DNA of 64,000 nt from NCBI RefSeq assembly GCF_900157305.1, contig NZ_LS974202.1, forward strand, positions 62,001-126,000. The letters run 5' to 3'. The DNA comes from Mesotoga infera. Lineage in GTDB: Bacteria; Thermotogota; Thermotogae; Petrotogales; Kosmotogaceae. The translations under genes and the position numbers were made by a program. Position 1 is the stretch's first letter; every line of letters begins with the position of its first letter. Under the pieces are notes generated by a model. It did not search any database. It saw only the letters and a list, made by a program, of their open reading frames with translations, and had not been told where the DNA came from. Below are positions 27,334 through 35,444 of this stretch, one piece after another.

Positions 27334-27362
27334 TTGTGTAGTTCTCATTTTAGTGGTATATT
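27334..27362 (+). promoter_or_regulatory. Sigma70-type promoter of the sugar-acid operon
   Basis: TTGTGT (27334-27339), a 17-base spacer and TATATT (27357-27362), with TGG directly before the -10 (extended -10). The predicted start lies just before GGAGG of the RpiR gene. Confidence 0.55.
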
Positions 27363-27391
27363 ATGGTAGAAATTTTTTTCGGAGGTGAGTC

Positions 27392-28249
27392 TTGACATTC
27401 AACAGCGACCTGCTGGGAAGAATACAGCGCGAAAGCGATGATTTCACTCCAACGATGAAAAGAATTGCTGATGCGATACTCGAAAATCCCTCAGAAGCGG
27501 TGAATCTTTCAATTACTCAACTTATGAACAAGTCACGTGTAGGTAGCGAATCTACGATCGTGAGATTTTACCGGCAGTTGGGTTTCGAAAGTTTTCATGA
27601 ATTCAAAGTGACTATGGCTGCCGAAATCGCAGGTTCCTCTTTTTATCATCCTTACGAAGATATAAGGATCGACGATACACCCGGAGCAGTAGTGAAGAAA
27701 ATCTTCAACGGGTGCATAATGGCGCTTAAAGAAAACATGGAGAAAATATCCAGTCAGGTGATAACCGAAGCCGTTGAACTGATTGAGAAAAGCAGAAGAA
27801 TAATATGCATTGGTTATGGAGTTTCCGGTTCGATAGCCAACAACCTCTCTTTCAAACTCAACCTTCTGGGCAAAGACGCTATTTATTGCCCGGACTCTCA
27901 TACGAACGCGATTACTCTATCAAAGCTCAAGAAAGACGACTGTGTCTTTGCCATCTCACATTCCGGGGAGAGCAAGGATGTAGTCCTTCCCCTTCAAAAG
28001 GTCAGGAACACGGTGCGCATAATTGCGTTGACAGGCTTCATCGATTCAACGCTTGCGAAAATAGCCGATCTCTGTATCGTCACTTCGGTGCCGGAGGAGA
28101 TGAATATAAGAACCGATGCCATAGTTTCTAGATGTTTACAGATGGTAGTTGTGGACTCCCTATTCGCTTGTTTGGCTGTCAGAGAAGGCGAAGAATCGCT
28201 CGATACATTATCTCTATCCAGGAAATCACTATCATACTTGAAATTTTAA
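27392..28249 (+). CDS. RpiR/MurR-family transcriptional regulator
   Basis: 285 residues. The N-terminal HTH_6 domain is about residues 5-80 (LTPTMKRIADAILENPSEAVNLSI-like start, then SEST-IVRFYRQLGF). A SIS sugar-phosphate-binding domain lies about 125-255 (IGYGVSGSIANNL, FAISHSGESKDVV). These regulators sense phosphosugars, often repressing or activating catabolic genes. It is the first gene of an operon with an aldolase, two kinases and a tripartite transporter, so its ligand is probably an intermediate such as a phosphorylated keto-deoxy acid. TTG start with GGAGGTG five bases upstream. Confidence 0.9.
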   Translation: MTFNSDLLGRIQRESDDFTPTMKRIADAILENPSEAVNLSITQLMNKSRVGSESTIVRFYRQLGFESFHEFKVTMAAEIAGSSFYHPYEDIRIDDTPGAVVKKIFNGCIMALKENMEKISSQVITEAVELIEKSRRIICIGYGVSGSIANNLSFKLNLLGKDAIYCPDSHTNAITLSKLKKDDCVFAISHSGESKDVVLPLQKVRNTVRIIALTGFIDSTLAKIADLCIVTSVPEEMNIRTDAIVSRCLQMVVVDSLFACLAVREGEESLDTLSLSRKSLSYLKF

Positions 28250-28268
28250 TTTAACCAGGAGGTGCAAC

Positions 28269-29147
28269 ATGGCTGTTTTCAAAGGAATAATCCCACCGGT
28301 GTTAACAACGTTCGATTCATCGGGAAAAGTTGATGACAAGTGCTATCTAAATCTGATAGATTTTCTCTCTCAGAAGGTACACGGTCTTTTCGTTTGTGGC
28401 ACTTACGGTTCAGGGCCACTCATGTCGGTCGAGGAAAGAAAACACGTGACCGAACTTGCTGTCGAAGGTGCAAAAGGCAGGGTACCTGTAATAGCACATA
28501 TCGGGGGAACCAACCCTGATGACATTTTCGAACTGGCAAAGCATGCAAAAGAAGCGGGAGCTGTGGCCGTGGCGACCGTTGTTCCATTTTACTTTTCCTA
28601 CTCGCAGGCCGATATTATAAGATTCTTCGCAAAGCTAGTAGAAATTTCGAGTCTACCTGTCTTCATCTATAACAATCCCAAAACTACAGGTGTATCAATC
28701 GATATTGACACCCTCAAGAAGCTTCAAGCTGTTGGATTATACGGTATCAAAGACTCATCTTTCGACCTGTTGTATTTCTACTCTGTAAAGCACAACATGG
28801 ATATTGACAAGTTCTGCTACATAACAGGAACAGAAGCATTCATAATGCCGGCTGTTCCGCTGGGAGCCAAAGCAGCTATCTGCGGTCTAGCGAACGCACT
28901 GCCCGAACCGGTAGTCGAACTTTACAACGAAACATCGGCAGGAAACTACGCCAGAGCGTTGGAACTTCAGGTGAAGGTAAACCAATTGAGAGACGTACAA
29001 CACTACGCTCAAAGTATCCCGGCGATTCATGCTATGCTCAAAATGAGAGGCATTAACTCCGGCTACCCGAGAATGCCGTACAGTTTGGTTGACGATTCGA
29101 TCTACACAAAGATGGAAAAGGCACTCATCGATAAAAAGGCGCTCTAG
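28269..29147 (+). CDS. DapA-superfamily aldolase (KDG/KDPG-aldolase-like)
   Basis: 292 residues in a TIM-barrel class I aldolase family. The Schiff-base lysine is Lys161 in YGIKDSS and the catalytic tyrosine is Tyr134 in FIYNNP. After YNNP the sequence is KTTG, so the arginine that lets dihydrodipicolinate synthase bind aspartate semialdehyde is absent. The usual GTTGE motif is GTYGSG. This argues for a pyruvate-releasing sugar-acid aldolase rather than lysine synthesis. Its position between an RpiR regulator and two PfkB kinases supports a 2-keto-3-deoxy acid substrate. The ribosome site AGGAGGTG precedes the ATG. Exact substrate unknown. Confidence 0.85.
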   Translation: MAVFKGIIPPVLTTFDSSGKVDDKCYLNLIDFLSQKVHGLFVCGTYGSGPLMSVEERKHVTELAVEGAKGRVPVIAHIGGTNPDDIFELAKHAKEAGAVAVATVVPFYFSYSQADIIRFFAKLVEISSLPVFIYNNPKTTGVSIDIDTLKKLQAVGLYGIKDSSFDLLYFYSVKHNMDIDKFCYITGTEAFIMPAVPLGAKAAICGLANALPEPVVELYNETSAGNYARALELQVKVNQLRDVQHYAQSIPAIHAMLKMRGINSGYPRMPYSLVDDSIYTKMEKALIDKKAL

Positions 29148-29158
29148 GGGGTGATGCT

Positions 29159-30130
29159 TTGAAAAGAGCTCTCGGCATGGGCGAAATAATGATTCAAATG
29201 AATCCTACGGAAAAGGGAGCTCTCAGATTCCAGACGCTTTTCGAGAGACACGTGGCCGGTTCTGAGGCGAACACAATCATCCAGATGCAGCGTCTGGGAA
29301 TAGAGTGTTCCTTCCTGACATCGGTTGGCAGCGATGAATTTGGTAAGGTGATCCTTTCGACACTGAGATCGGAGGGAGTCAACACCGAGGGTGTGATCGA
29401 AGACGAAAAGAACCCGACCGCCGTTTACTTCGTTCAGAGAAGCTACCCGGTTCCCGAAAAGACTATGGTCTTCTACTACCGAAAAGGCTCGGCCGCGAGT
29501 AACTATGGTCCGCAGTACCTTAAAGACAGCTATTTCGATGGAATAGACCTCTTTCTCGTGAGCGGTATTACACCGGCCTTGAGCGATAGTTGTCGCGATG
29601 CCGCAATAAAAGCGATTGATATGGCTAAAAAGCACGGGGCCCTGGTAGCCTTTGATACAAACATCAGGATAAACCTTCTCAAAACCAAAGAGAACGCTCT
29701 GAAGACTCTTGAACCGTTTATAAGGAAGGCTGATATACTTTTCACCGGAGCTGGCGATTTGAGCATGCTGTTCGACGGTGATCTGGAGAAATCGAAGGAA
29801 TCTATGAAAAAAATGGCCGACGTCGCTAAACTGATAGTATTCAAGAAAGGTTCGGGTGGGGTCGAAGCTTTCACCGGAGGAAAGAGGTATTCGATGCCCT
29901 CCTACAAAGTTCCTGTGATCGACGAACTCGGAGCCGGAGATGCCTGTGACGGAGCCTTCCTTGCGAGTTATCTATCGGGGAAATCAATTGAAGAATCATT
30001 GAAGTATGCCAATGTGGCTGGCGCCATAACAGTGAGTTTGAAAGGCGATATAGAGCCGCTTCCGGATTGGAAGGCTATCGAGACGTTCTTGAACGTCCAT
30101 GAAGCCGGTGAAAAGAAGTTGTTGAGGTGA
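29159..30130 (+). CDS. PfkB-family sugar kinase (2-keto-3-deoxygluconate kinase-like)
   Basis: 323 residues of ribokinase fold. The N-terminus ALGMGEIMIQMNP and HVAGSEANTIIQMQRLG are like KDG kinases. The active site ELGAGDACDGAF near residue 260 holds the catalytic base Asp and the anion hole. It would phosphorylate a keto-deoxy or aldonic sugar at the terminal hydroxyl using ATP. TTG start with GGGGGTG five bases before it. Twelve bases after the aldolase and four bases before a second PfkB kinase: an unusual adjacent kinase pair. Confidence 0.85.
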   Translation: MKRALGMGEIMIQMNPTEKGALRFQTLFERHVAGSEANTIIQMQRLGIECSFLTSVGSDEFGKVILSTLRSEGVNTEGVIEDEKNPTAVYFVQRSYPVPEKTMVFYYRKGSAASNYGPQYLKDSYFDGIDLFLVSGITPALSDSCRDAAIKAIDMAKKHGALVAFDTNIRINLLKTKENALKTLEPFIRKADILFTGAGDLSMLFDGDLEKSKESMKKMADVAKLIVFKKGSGGVEAFTGGKRYSMPSYKVPVIDELGAGDACDGAFLASYLSGKSIEESLKYANVAGAITVSLKGDIEPLPDWKAIETFLNVHEAGEKKLLR

Positions 30131-30134
30131 TTTT

Positions 30135-31082
30135 GTGAGTTGTGAGATTTATTCCTTCGGAGAACCGCTGGCCGGTTTCTATGCAAAGGACCAGCGTAGA
30201 CTTTCGCAGATCGGAGATTTCCACATGACCTGGGGTGGAGACACCTCAAATGTCGCTGTCGCCTCTGCCAGGCTAGGAAGAAGCTCGGGATACATAACGA
30301 GAATAGGAAACGATTCTTTCGGTCATGGATTGATGGAACTCTGGAAAAGCAACGGCGTCGATACGACAAACGTGATAATCGACCAGGAGTACCCGACCGG
30401 AATGTATTTTGTGAGCTTTAACGGTGAAAAGCATGAATTCGACTACCGTCGAAAAGACGCCGCAGCCAGAAAGTTCGGACCGGCCGACGCGGAAAAAATT
30501 TCATTTGAGGGCGTGAAAATCTTTCATCTGAGCGGTATTTCTCAGGCGATTAGTCGTGAATGCCTTGAAGCTAGCTTTGTGCTAATGAAACGCGCTAAAG
30601 CTCTCGGTGCGAAGATCTCTTACGACCTTAACTACCGGGGTAAGCTCTGGTCAACCGAGCTGGCAAAGGCGGTATATATCAAAACCATCACGGACTTTGC
30701 CGACATTGTCTCTTTTAACGAAGAAGAGATGGAAATTCTCTCTCTTCAAGGTTCTCCGGTCGAAGCCGTAATGGAGGTTATGAAAATGGGACCCACGACA
30801 GTGGCCCTTAGAAGAGGTTCTCAGGGAGCGATACTCGGTACGAACGAAGGAATCTTCGAGGGGGAGGCCAAAAAAGTTAGAGTTGCAGATACGGTAGGGG
30901 CCGGAGACGCCTTCACAGCATCACTCCTTTGCTGCAATCTCGAAAACCTGGGAACCCAAGAAGCACTTGAGTTTGCTTTGAGAGCCGCTGCCCTCACCTG
31001 TACTGCAACCGGCTCGACCGAGGGGCAGCCAACCAGGAAACAGATAATGGATTTTTCCGGGGGAAACCCTGTTATCCAATAG
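30135..31082 (+). CDS. Second PfkB-family sugar kinase (KDG kinase-like)
   Basis: 315 residues of ribokinase fold. Substrate-binding motif WGGDTSNVAVASARLG, conserved DLNYRGKLW (typical of KDG kinases), and the catalytic DTVGAGDAFTAS near residue 252. It is clearly different in sequence from the upstream kinase, not a recent tandem copy, so the two may act on different intermediates or epimers. GTG start with GAGGTG nearby, four bases after the preceding stop, indicating tight co-translation. The gene before the transporter. Confidence 0.85.
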   Translation: MSCEIYSFGEPLAGFYAKDQRRLSQIGDFHMTWGGDTSNVAVASARLGRSSGYITRIGNDSFGHGLMELWKSNGVDTTNVIIDQEYPTGMYFVSFNGEKHEFDYRRKDAAARKFGPADAEKISFEGVKIFHLSGISQAISRECLEASFVLMKRAKALGAKISYDLNYRGKLWSTELAKAVYIKTITDFADIVSFNEEEMEILSLQGSPVEAVMEVMKMGPTTVALRRGSQGAILGTNEGIFEGEAKKVRVADTVGAGDAFTASLLCCNLENLGTQEALEFALRAAALTCTATGSTEGQPTRKQIMDFSGGNPVIQ

Positions 31083-31094
31083 GAGGTGTTTTTG

Positions 31095-32051
31095 ATGAAG
31101 AAGATTTTAGTGTTCCTAGTAATTGCTTTGATTGCTTCGTCTCTTTTGTTTAGTGTCGATTATCCAAGAAAGGCCGTGTCGGTAATCTGTCCATGGGGCG
31201 CTGGCGGTGGAACCGACCGAGTTGCGAGATATATTGCAGACGAGTTGAGCAAGGCTCTCGGACAGCCTTTCACGGTTGTCAACAAAACAGGGGGCGGTGG
31301 AGCTGTAGGTCACAGCGCCGGCGTTTATGCAGCTCCTGACGGCTATACCATTACCCTTGTAACTCTGGAGATCGCCAACATGCACTGGCTCGGCCTTACG
31401 ACGATTACTTATGATGACTTCGATTACATTGCTCAGTTCAACGAAGATGCTGCAGGGGTCATAGTTAAGGCCGATGCACCATGGAACACTATCCATGAAC
31501 TTCTGGCAGATATCAAGGCAAATCCTAACAAGTTCTTCTTCTCGGGTTCGAGTGCGGCATCTATCTGGGATCTGGCGAGGATCGGAATGTTCAATGAAGC
31601 GGGAGTTCCTGTGGATTCAGTTACATGGATACCAACAACGGGAGCTGCTCCCTCAATAATAGAACTTCTTGGCGGTCACGTCGATGTTATAACCTGTTCA
31701 ATCGCCGAAGCCGCTTCCCAGCTTGACAGCGGCCAACTCAAAGCCCTGGCAGTTATGTCAGACGAAAGACTCCAGAGGTTCCCCAACGTTCCCACACTGA
31801 AGGAACAGGGAATCAACTGGTCGGCAGGTACATGGAGAGGTATCGCAGTGCCGAAAAATACTCCCGTCGAAGTAAAAGCGATCCTCGAAACAGAGGTACT
31901 TAAAATTGCCAATTCCGATGCTTTCAAAGAATTTATGGATATCAATGGCTTTGGCATCAAGATAAGAAATGGAGCGGAATTCTATGAATTTGCTAAGCAA
32001 CAAGACAGCGCCTGGAAATCCGTGCTCGAACTCGGAGGATTCATTCAGTAA
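31095..32051 (+). CDS. tctC: TctC-type periplasmic substrate-binding protein
   Basis: 318 residues with a signal peptide (MKKILVFLVIALIASSLLFS), then YPRKAVSVICPWGAGGGTDRVARYIA, the family signature. PNKTGGGGAVG-like and DGYTITLVT segments also fit. It captures a carboxylated solute for the tripartite tricarboxylate transporter encoded just downstream. Sugar-acid ligands are plausible from the linked kinases and aldolase. Start at the ATG at 31095, with GGAGGTG six bases before. A hairpin after the stop probably makes this protein more abundant than the membrane parts. Confidence 0.9.
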   Translation: MKKILVFLVIALIASSLLFSVDYPRKAVSVICPWGAGGGTDRVARYIADELSKALGQPFTVVNKTGGGGAVGHSAGVYAAPDGYTITLVTLEIANMHWLGLTTITYDDFDYIAQFNEDAAGVIVKADAPWNTIHELLADIKANPNKFFFSGSSAASIWDLARIGMFNEAGVPVDSVTWIPTTGAAPSIIELLGGHVDVITCSIAEAASQLDSGQLKALAVMSDERLQRFPNVPTLKEQGINWSAGTWRGIAVPKNTPVEVKAILETEVLKIANSDAFKEFMDINGFGIKIRNGAEFYEFAKQQDSAWKSVLELGGFIQ

Positions 32052-32061
32052 TCGTAATTAG

Positions 32062-32090
32062 CGGGTGGCCTAAGGGCTACCCGTTTCTTT
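32062..32090 (+). terminator. Intra-operon hairpin between tctC and tctB (partial terminator)
   Basis: A nine-base stem (CGGGTGGCC with GGCTACCCG, one G-T pair), a 4-base loop TAAG, then TTTCTTT. It sits ten bases after the tctC stop, within the operon. Partial termination or 3'-end protection of tctC mRNA is the likely role. Confidence 0.7.
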
Positions 32091-32109
32091 AATTAATCGG
32101 GGTGATCGG

Positions 32110-32607
32110 ATGAACATTAAAAATATTTTCTTTGGGATTTCGCTTTTAATACTGTCCGGCCTTATCTTTTTTTTCGGCTCGTCCTTCCCGAACTATGTGG
32201 TCCGGGGTAATAAGTTACCCGGACCTAAATTTTTTCCCTTCACGCTGGCTGTAATCATAATCATACTCGGTACATACTACATCATCAAGAGTTTGATTAT
32301 GATAAGGCTAAAAAGGATTCCTAAGGATGCCACTCTTGCCCCTTCTGACAAAATCACTTTAGACGGCACGAAAAATGTGATAGCGATCATCGTGGGAATA
32401 ATTTTCTTCGTACCTCTGATAAACTTGCTTGGCTTCATTCTTGGAGCCACGATCGTATCTGCAGCTTTGATGATAATTCTAAACGTCAAGATCTGGCGTT
32501 CTTTAGTATATTCGGTGATTCTGGTGGTCATTATTTTCTTGATATTCGGCATGGTTTTCAAGGTTCCGCTCCCGGAGGGAATCGTTATGGCCATGTTCCA
32601 GAGGTGA
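32110..32607 (+). CDS. tctB: TctB-family small membrane subunit
   Basis: 165 residues with four hydrophobic segments in the arrangement of TctB (FFGISLLILSGLIFFFG, then FPFTLAVIIIILGTYYI and two C-terminal helices ending PLPEGI). It pairs with TctA in the membrane as the small subunit. ATG with GGGGTGATCGG before it; tctA begins four bases after its stop. Confidence 0.85.
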   Translation: MNIKNIFFGISLLILSGLIFFFGSSFPNYVVRGNKLPGPKFFPFTLAVIIIILGTYYIIKSLIMIRLKRIPKDATLAPSDKITLDGTKNVIAIIVGIIFFVPLINLLGFILGATIVSAALMIILNVKIWRSLVYSVILVVIIFLIFGMVFKVPLPEGIVMAMFQR

Positions 32608-32611
32608 TCGT

Positions 32612-34102
32612 ATGGATACTATTCTCTCTATCTTAAGCCCGGATGTTATATTCCCCGTACTTTTCGCTATGACTTTTGGCATTTTCGTCGGCGGATTGCC
32701 AGGTCTTACAGCTACCATGGCGGTCGCTTTGATAATCCCCATCAGTTATTACATGAGTCCTATGGCTGGTCTGGGAATGGTACTGGGGGTTTCTTTCACA
32801 GCAATCTTCTCCGGCGATATCCCCGCGACTTTTCTCAGGATTCCGGGAACTCCAGCCTCTGGAGCGGCCACTTTAGATGGTTTCGAACTGGCGAAGAAGG
32901 GGAAAGGCTCGCTGGCGCTGACTCTGGATCTCTTCTGTTCGGCGATCGGTGGGTTGATCGGAATACTTTTACTCATATTAATCGCACCGCCTCTGGCCAA
33001 TTTCGCGCTTCAGTTCACCAATTTCGAATACTTCTGGCTCGGGCTTTTTGGATTGAGCATGAGTGCCGTTTTAAGCAAGGGAAACATGATAAAAGGACTC
33101 ACATCGGCCGTTCTGGGACTGGCAATATCTACAATCGGTATAGATATAACCACCGGATATCCGCGTTTCACTTTTGGAAATATAGAACTCATGGATGGCA
33201 TAGGTTTTATTCCTGCAATGATCGGACTCTTTGGAATCTCCGAAGTTCTAAAGAGAGTCCAGCAGGGAGCTACAAGACTGCAGCTTCCTCCCATAACAGA
33301 AAAAGTCAAGATCTCACCGTTAGAAGCGCTGAAGATAATATGGAAAGAAAAGATAACCCTCATAAAATCAGCCTTCGTGGGGACTTTCATAGGCGCACTT
33401 CCAGGCGCCGGTGCAGATATTGCAGCCTGGGTTGCTTATGGTGTGGAGAAGAAAACCTCAAAAAACAGCGAAGATTTCGGTACGGGTAACATAAAAGGGG
33501 TTATCGCTCCCACGAGCGCCAACAATGCCGCACTTGGTGGTACCTGGATTCCTGCACTGGTCTTCGGTGTTCCGGGCGATACCATAACCGCCATCGTACT
33601 CGGTGCCATGCTTATGTACGGATTGAAACCAGGACCGTTGATATTCAAGGAATCGAGAGAACTCGTGAATGGAGTCTTCGGAATCGCAGTTCTTGCAAAT
33701 ATACTCATGATACCTATAGGTTATCTAGGAATAAAGGCCTTCGCGCAAGTTTTAAAACTAAAAACCAGTGTAGTTCTCACGGGAGTAGTTCTCTTCTCGA
33801 TGATAGGGTCTTATGCTATCAGGAACAGCTATTTCGATATCTACGTGATGCTCGCTTTCGGATTCATCGGCTACATAATGGAAAGGCTTGCAGTGCCACT
33901 GGCTCCAATGATACTGGGGATCATACTGGGTCCTATGGTCGAAGATAATCTCAGGGTAGGGCTAATAAAGACCGGTGGAAGCATGAATCAGTTCTTCACC
34001 AGACCTATCTCCCTGGTGCTGTTCCTGTTGATCTTGCTGGTCTTCTTCGGTGGACCGACGGTCGGGTTACTCAAAAAAGTCTTCAAAAGTAAGAAGTCAT
34101 AA
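32612..34102 (+). CDS. tctA: TctA-family large permease subunit
   Basis: 496 residues with about 12 membrane segments. Family motifs: FVGGLPGLTATMAVALIIP, IPGTPASGAATLDGFELAKKGKG, and a repeated half IGALPGAGADIAAWVAYG ... PTSANNAALGGTWIPALVFGVPGDTITA. It is the ion-driven carrier of the tripartite tricarboxylate transporter. The gene ends the sugar-acid operon and is followed by a strong terminator. The substrate is not readable from sequence. Confidence 0.92.
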   Translation: MDTILSILSPDVIFPVLFAMTFGIFVGGLPGLTATMAVALIIPISYYMSPMAGLGMVLGVSFTAIFSGDIPATFLRIPGTPASGAATLDGFELAKKGKGSLALTLDLFCSAIGGLIGILLLILIAPPLANFALQFTNFEYFWLGLFGLSMSAVLSKGNMIKGLTSAVLGLAISTIGIDITTGYPRFTFGNIELMDGIGFIPAMIGLFGISEVLKRVQQGATRLQLPPITEKVKISPLEALKIIWKEKITLIKSAFVGTFIGALPGAGADIAAWVAYGVEKKTSKNSEDFGTGNIKGVIAPTSANNAALGGTWIPALVFGVPGDTITAIVLGAMLMYGLKPGPLIFKESRELVNGVFGIAVLANILMIPIGYLGIKAFAQVLKLKTSVVLTGVVLFSMIGSYAIRNSYFDIYVMLAFGFIGYIMERLAVPLAPMILGIILGPMVEDNLRVGLIKTGGSMNQFFTRPISLVLFLLILLVFFGGPTVGLLKKVFKSKKS

Positions 34103-34126
34103 TCTTTGGAACTTGCAAATAATCAC

Positions 34127-34163
34127 AAAAAGAACCGATTGCACTAAATCGGTTCTTTTTTTA
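34127..34163 (+). terminator. Rho-independent terminator of the sugar-acid operon
   Basis: A 14-base inverted repeat (AAAAAGAACCGATT with AATCGGTTCTTTTT) around a 6-base loop, ending in a T run. It is symmetric enough to act on both strands. Confidence 0.92.
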
Positions 34164-34261
34164 TATTTCAAGTTCCCTGGTAAAAATGGTATGTACCATC
34201 TGTGGAGATAATACAGAAAGATATCCTCAGATGAAAGCTCAGTATCTGAAGAGATCAGGGT

Positions 34262-34818
34262 GGTTCTTCTCCCGTCATCCAGTTCAGCCACAACTATCTT
34301 GAGAGGAACTCTAACAGACTTGAAGCGGACAACTCTCTGGTGGAATCTGATGGTTCTATTGTCAACATCAACAGTAAAATAAGAAAGACTTCTCCCGAAC
34401 CAACGCTTAGAAGAGGAATGTTGATCTCGCTTCTGAACAAAGACATCTCGAAATTCAAAGAGGCAGATCAGAAGAAGATGAAAGAGTATATAGAAGCCAA
34501 CGGTAACTTACAGAACCTGTACCCGGCTGTGAACAGGTTCAGAGAAATATTGAAGGGCAAAGATGAATCGAGACTTGAGGACTGGCTCTCAGAAGTAAAG
34601 AGATACAACATCCGCGAGCTGAACACTTTCATCATGTCGGTAGAGAGAGACATTGAAGCGGTGAAGAATGCGATAAGAACCGGGTTCAGCAACGGAATCA
34701 TAGAAGGCGTTATAAACAAGATAAAGGTGATCAAGCGGATAATGTACGGCAGATGTTCCTTTGAACTTCTGAGATTGAAGGCCATTATGAGCTAGTTCAT
34801 AGATTGTGAGGAAGAACC
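34262..34818 (+). mobile_element. Remnant of an ISL3-family insertion sequence
   Basis: About 557 bp bounded by inward-facing GGTTCTTC (34262-34269) and its complement GAAGAACC (34811-34818), a plausible pair of terminal repeats. It contains only the C-terminal end of a transposase. Complete ISL3 elements are roughly 1.2-1.6 kb, so most of the element is lost. No target duplication is visible in the flanks, so the exact ends are uncertain. Confidence 0.5.
34340..34795 (+). pseudogene. C-terminal fragment of an ISL3-family transposase
   Basis: 151 residues from a GTG. The segment RLEDWLSEVKRYNIREL, followed by SNGIIEGVINKIKVIKR and IMYGRCSFELLRL, matches the C-terminus of ISL3 DDE transposases, including the catalytic glutamate in IIEG. 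The N-terminal zinc finger, HTH and both aspartates are missing. The open frame extends back to about 34250 without recognisable transposase sequence. It is a decaying fragment, unlikely to be active. Confidence 0.75.
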
Positions 34819-34973
34819 AATTTCTATTTTGCTTTACACAGACGTTCTCCTTCTTCCCGTTCTTTCTTTCGTTAACTTTCTCTTTGTTAAAATGAGTCTG
34901 GGTCAGCTGCACAGTACTTTTCTTGAAGATAAAAGTATTTTTTCAGGAAAGAAAGCGTTTAAGATTGCCAAAG

Positions 34974-35444
34974 TTAGTGCTTTTTCTGTATTCTGAGTCT
35001 AACGAGGTCTATCTCATATATACGAAGTCTTCTGAAGAGTTTTTCGCTGTTTTTATTTTTCAAAAGTTGCAAGGCCACTTTTGCACCTATCGAGGCTAGA
35101 TTTCCCAGTGTCTTTCCAGTTGTATACCACTGTTTCAATGGGGTCTCTTTAATGATAATTTCAAGAGGAGTCACGGTCTCGCTTTTCATTACCATGCTGT
35201 GAGTTTGGAAGCGTTCCTTTCTTTGTTTTTCGAGTTTTTTTTCGAAATCGTCGGCGGTTCTCTCGATTTTCGAAATCGCGGCGATATCCCTCCCGCTCTT
35301 TCTGAAAAGATCTGACAAAAGACGAATATCGAACTTCTCCAGTGCCTTTTCAATCGACGAAACTCCCAGTTGAGTTTGTGAAGGTTCCGCTCGTCTGACT
35401 AGCGGAGTAGTAAATGGAACGATCCTGCTTTCCTTATCGCTCAT
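34974..35444 (-). CDS. Hypothetical basic helical protein, coupled to the upstream gene
   Basis: 156 residues, soluble, Lys/Arg-rich with a predicted coiled segment (IERTADDFEKKLEKQRKERF) and a short hydrophobic helix (TLGNLASIGAKVALQLL). I recognise no family. Its ATG overlaps the stop of the upstream membrane protein gene by four bases (ATGA), so the two proteins are probably made together and may interact. No known motif allows a functional call. Confidence 0.6.
   Translation of the reverse strand: MSDKESRIVPFTTPLVRRAEPSQTQLGVSSIEKALEKFDIRLLSDLFRKSGRDIAAISKIERTADDFEKKLEKQRKERFQTHSMVMKSETVTPLEIIIKETPLKQWYTTGKTLGNLASIGAKVALQLLKNKNSEKLFRRLRIYEIDLVRLRIQKKH

Noticed and set aside
28269-29147. 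Dihydrodipicolinate synthase (dapA) as the identity of the aldolase
   Set aside because: The arginine after YNxP and the GTTGE motif are missing, and the neighbours are sugar kinases and a carboxylate transporter rather than lysine genes.
34186-34199. ATGGTATGTACCAT inverted repeat downstream of tctA
   Set aside because: Six-base arms with a 2-base centre, just after a terminator and with no gene start near enough to be controlled; probably chance.
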